Of a stretch of 64,000 nt of DNA, positions 62,201-64,000 are shown piece by piece. The notes under the pieces are model-generated. The model saw only the letters and a list, made by a program, of their open reading frames with translations, was not told where the DNA came from and ran no database searches. This DNA comes from Morella rubra (Eukaryota > Streptophyta > Magnoliopsida > Fagales > Myricaceae): NCBI GenBank assembly GCA_003952965.2, contig CM025851.1, positions 33,882,689 through 33,946,688 of the forward strand. The letters run 5' to 3'. Made by a program: the position numbers and the translations under genes. Each line of letters opens with the position of its first letter. Position 1 is the stretch's first letter.

Positions 62201-62320
62201 GAAGGCACACTTGCTGAAAATCTGAGATGCCGTGTAATAAGTTAAAAGTGGGGCTTCGGGAATAGGGAGAGTACCAGGAACCTGCTCTCCCTGCATAGAA
62301 AAAATCAAAGGAACCTGTTC
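59131..62320. other. Intergenic stretch, no gene seen
   Basis: Promoter side of the second VQ gene followed by about 3 kb without a recognisable exon, RNA gene or structured repeat. Short A/T homopolymers occur near 59,635 and 61,949-61,977. Confidence 0.55.
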
Positions 62321-64000
62321 TCCCCAGCGTGATTAACGTCTCTGTAGGGCCCCTGCTGGATATGGATTTTGATTTTGAAATTCCTTCGGTTGTTGAGGAC
62401 TCGCAATTGGGGCCTTCTGGAACCCTAATTGTTTTAGGACCCAAGATATTACTCAAGTGGACCAGGAGATGGTTGACAGGCCTTTTCCGAATGAGGTGCC
62501 CCAACTGGGCCTACAGACCACAGAAGGAAGCCCACGGTCTGGAGGAAAACTGAGGCTCCAGTTGCTCGGGCTAGTGGTGAAATGGAGCCTGCTCTCGTTA
62601 AAAAATGCAGCCTTGCAGATTCTTTGGAACCACCTGAACCCAAGCGCACTGTGTCGAAGTCTCCCCTGATTTCTGAGGATTTCAGCCTTGACCGCCCCTT
62701 GGGAGATCTGTTTGTTATTAGTGGGGGGAACTCGGCAGCAAAGTCAAAGCTCTTGGGGAATAAGAAATCTCGTCATCACAAGGGGAGTTCTGCAGCGGAG
62801 CGTAGGCAGACCAAGACTCAGAACAAGGACGGGGGTGCGCCAGCGGCGGTGGAGCCTTCTATTGGGGGTGAGTTCTCTGTGCAATCCAATGGAGTTCCTG
62901 TTTGGTTTCTTGAGGCAGCGATGACGACTGTTTCTATGGTCGGGGAGGCAGGCCTTAACATGTCCCCCCCCATGCCATGAAATTGTTATTCTGGAACTGC
63001 CGTGGTTTCGACAGAGCCATGGCAGTTCGGTATCTCAGGTTGGTCCTTCAATAGAACCAACATGAGATGGTTTGTCTTGCAGAGACAGAGAGCTATGATG
63101 TTCGCAGTTAGCTATGCTTTTGGGTTTTGTGGATGTTTTAGAGGCTCCACCTATAGGTCGGAGAGGTGAACTTGCTGTTGCTTGGCGGAGGGGCATTTCT
63201 TTTGATGTTGTTTTTTGCTGTGATAATTTTGTCAACCTTGTTATGACTCTGGATCCTCCAAATCAGCCTTGGTTGCTTTCTTTGGTGTATGGTCCCTCGT
63301 ATACGAATGAAAAATAAAACTTCTGGTATGATCTTGAGCAGCGAGGTTTAATTTTCGATGGCCCCTAGTTCTGTTTTGGCGACTTTAATGTCTTCCTTTC
63401 TCAGCAAGATAAATGGGGAGGACGTGCTATTGGGTCCTCCTCGAGCTCGGCTGATATGAATTGTTTTATTTGGAATATCGGGATGACTAATTTTGATTTT
63501 TCTGGAAACTCGTACACCTGGTCAAATTGTCATTATGGAGTTGGTCTAATCTAAGAGTGGCTTGATCGAGGATTGGCTAATGGTGAGTGGCGGAGTCTAT
63601 TCTCACACGCTTTGGTCTGTCATATCGTGCGAGTGGCCTCTAAACATGCGCCAATCCTCTTGGATATGGTTGGGGACCAAAATGCACAGGCTCGACCCTT
63701 TCGTTTTGAAGCTTTTCTGGGCCTCGGATTTTCGAAGTAAATCTGTACTTGTAGATGCTTGGGGATCGGCATGGATCAGATTGGGGTCTCCCTCTTTGAC
63801 TTTATGTCAACAGCTTAAAGTGACGAAATAAGCTTTAAGACGGTGGAATAAAGAAGTCTTTGGGCATATTCCTTCTAAAATCAAGCAGCTCCAATCGGAG
63901 ATTGATTTATGTCAACAACAGATGGGACCGGGTTACTCAGGTGAACGAGAGAAGGAACTCAGTATTCAACTTATGAAAGCTCAAAGGGATGAGGAATTAC
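62321..64000 (+). mobile_element. Decayed L1-type LINE, ORF1 tail, endonuclease and start of ORF2 core
   Basis: The stretch from 62,340 to 62,976 is an open, Ser/Pro/Lys-rich LINE ORF1-like segment. ORF2 starts at 62977 with MKLLFWNCRGFDRAMAVRYL, the apurinic-endonuclease opening. It continues with VCLAETES, CFGDFNVFLSQQDKWGG and GNSYTWSN, then ERLDRALAN-type residues (WLDRGLANGEWRSL) and RRWNKEVFGHIPSKIKQLQ before the window ends. Many stops break it (for example after about 24 codons), and the catalytic SDH has become SKH. The element runs off the end of the window. Confidence 0.88.

Noticed and set aside
1-64000. tRNA, rRNA or known small-RNA genes
   Set aside because: No cloverleaf-type or rRNA sequence recognised by eye; a covariance-model scan would be needed to exclude them fully.

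Overview
The window is nuclear DNA of a eudicot plant, probably a woody species. TIR-type and coiled-coil NLR immune-receptor sequences sit beside a lectin receptor kinase, an AIPP2-like PHD protein, VQ-motif genes and plant L1-type LINEs, with GT-AG introns and AT-rich spacers. TIR-NLR genes argue against a grass. I cannot name the species. A run of exactly 1,000 Ns (3028-4027) is a scaffold gap.

Region by region: 1-3027 holds no recognisable gene. 4028 to about 25.2 kb is one giant inverted repeat centred near 14.89 kb with a spacer of about 164 bp. Each arm carries a CC-NBS-LRR gene and a divergent TIR-only fragment; both genes are interrupted. The arms have private single-base indels, and wherever I aligned them one arm keeps the reading frame the other lost. 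The outer 1.9 kb on the gap side falls to roughly 80% identity. This looks at least partly like an assembly or read artefact, although the unique spacer leaves room for a real fold-back duplication.

27.9-40.8 kb (minus strand) is the most interesting part. I reconstruct one split gene starting with group III WRKY exons, continuing in a single exon that fuses the end of a WRKY zinc finger to a TIR domain, then an exon joining the NB-ARC entry linker directly to the last LRRs (no NB-ARC), then three successive C-JID/post-LRR domains linked by a 23-nt microexon and a short linker exon. Splice phases are consistent throughout and an in-frame model of 1,222 residues exists. Its long intron contains a dead LINE and diverged direct repeats. 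R-protein/WRKY chimeras are known in plants (Arabidopsis RRS1 has a C-terminal WRKY), but an N-terminal WRKY fused to a TIR with no NB-ARC and three C-JIDs is unusual.

43.0-45.1 kb is a lectin receptor kinase VIII-like gene with three lesions. 46.4-51.5 kb is a PHD-finger gene with a start-codon-only coding first exon and a 42-residue internal repeat. 52-59 kb is a tandem segmental duplication carrying two VQ-motif genes, one with an expanded internal repeat and lost C-terminus, the other with one frameshift. 62.3 kb to the end is the 5' part of another decayed LINE.
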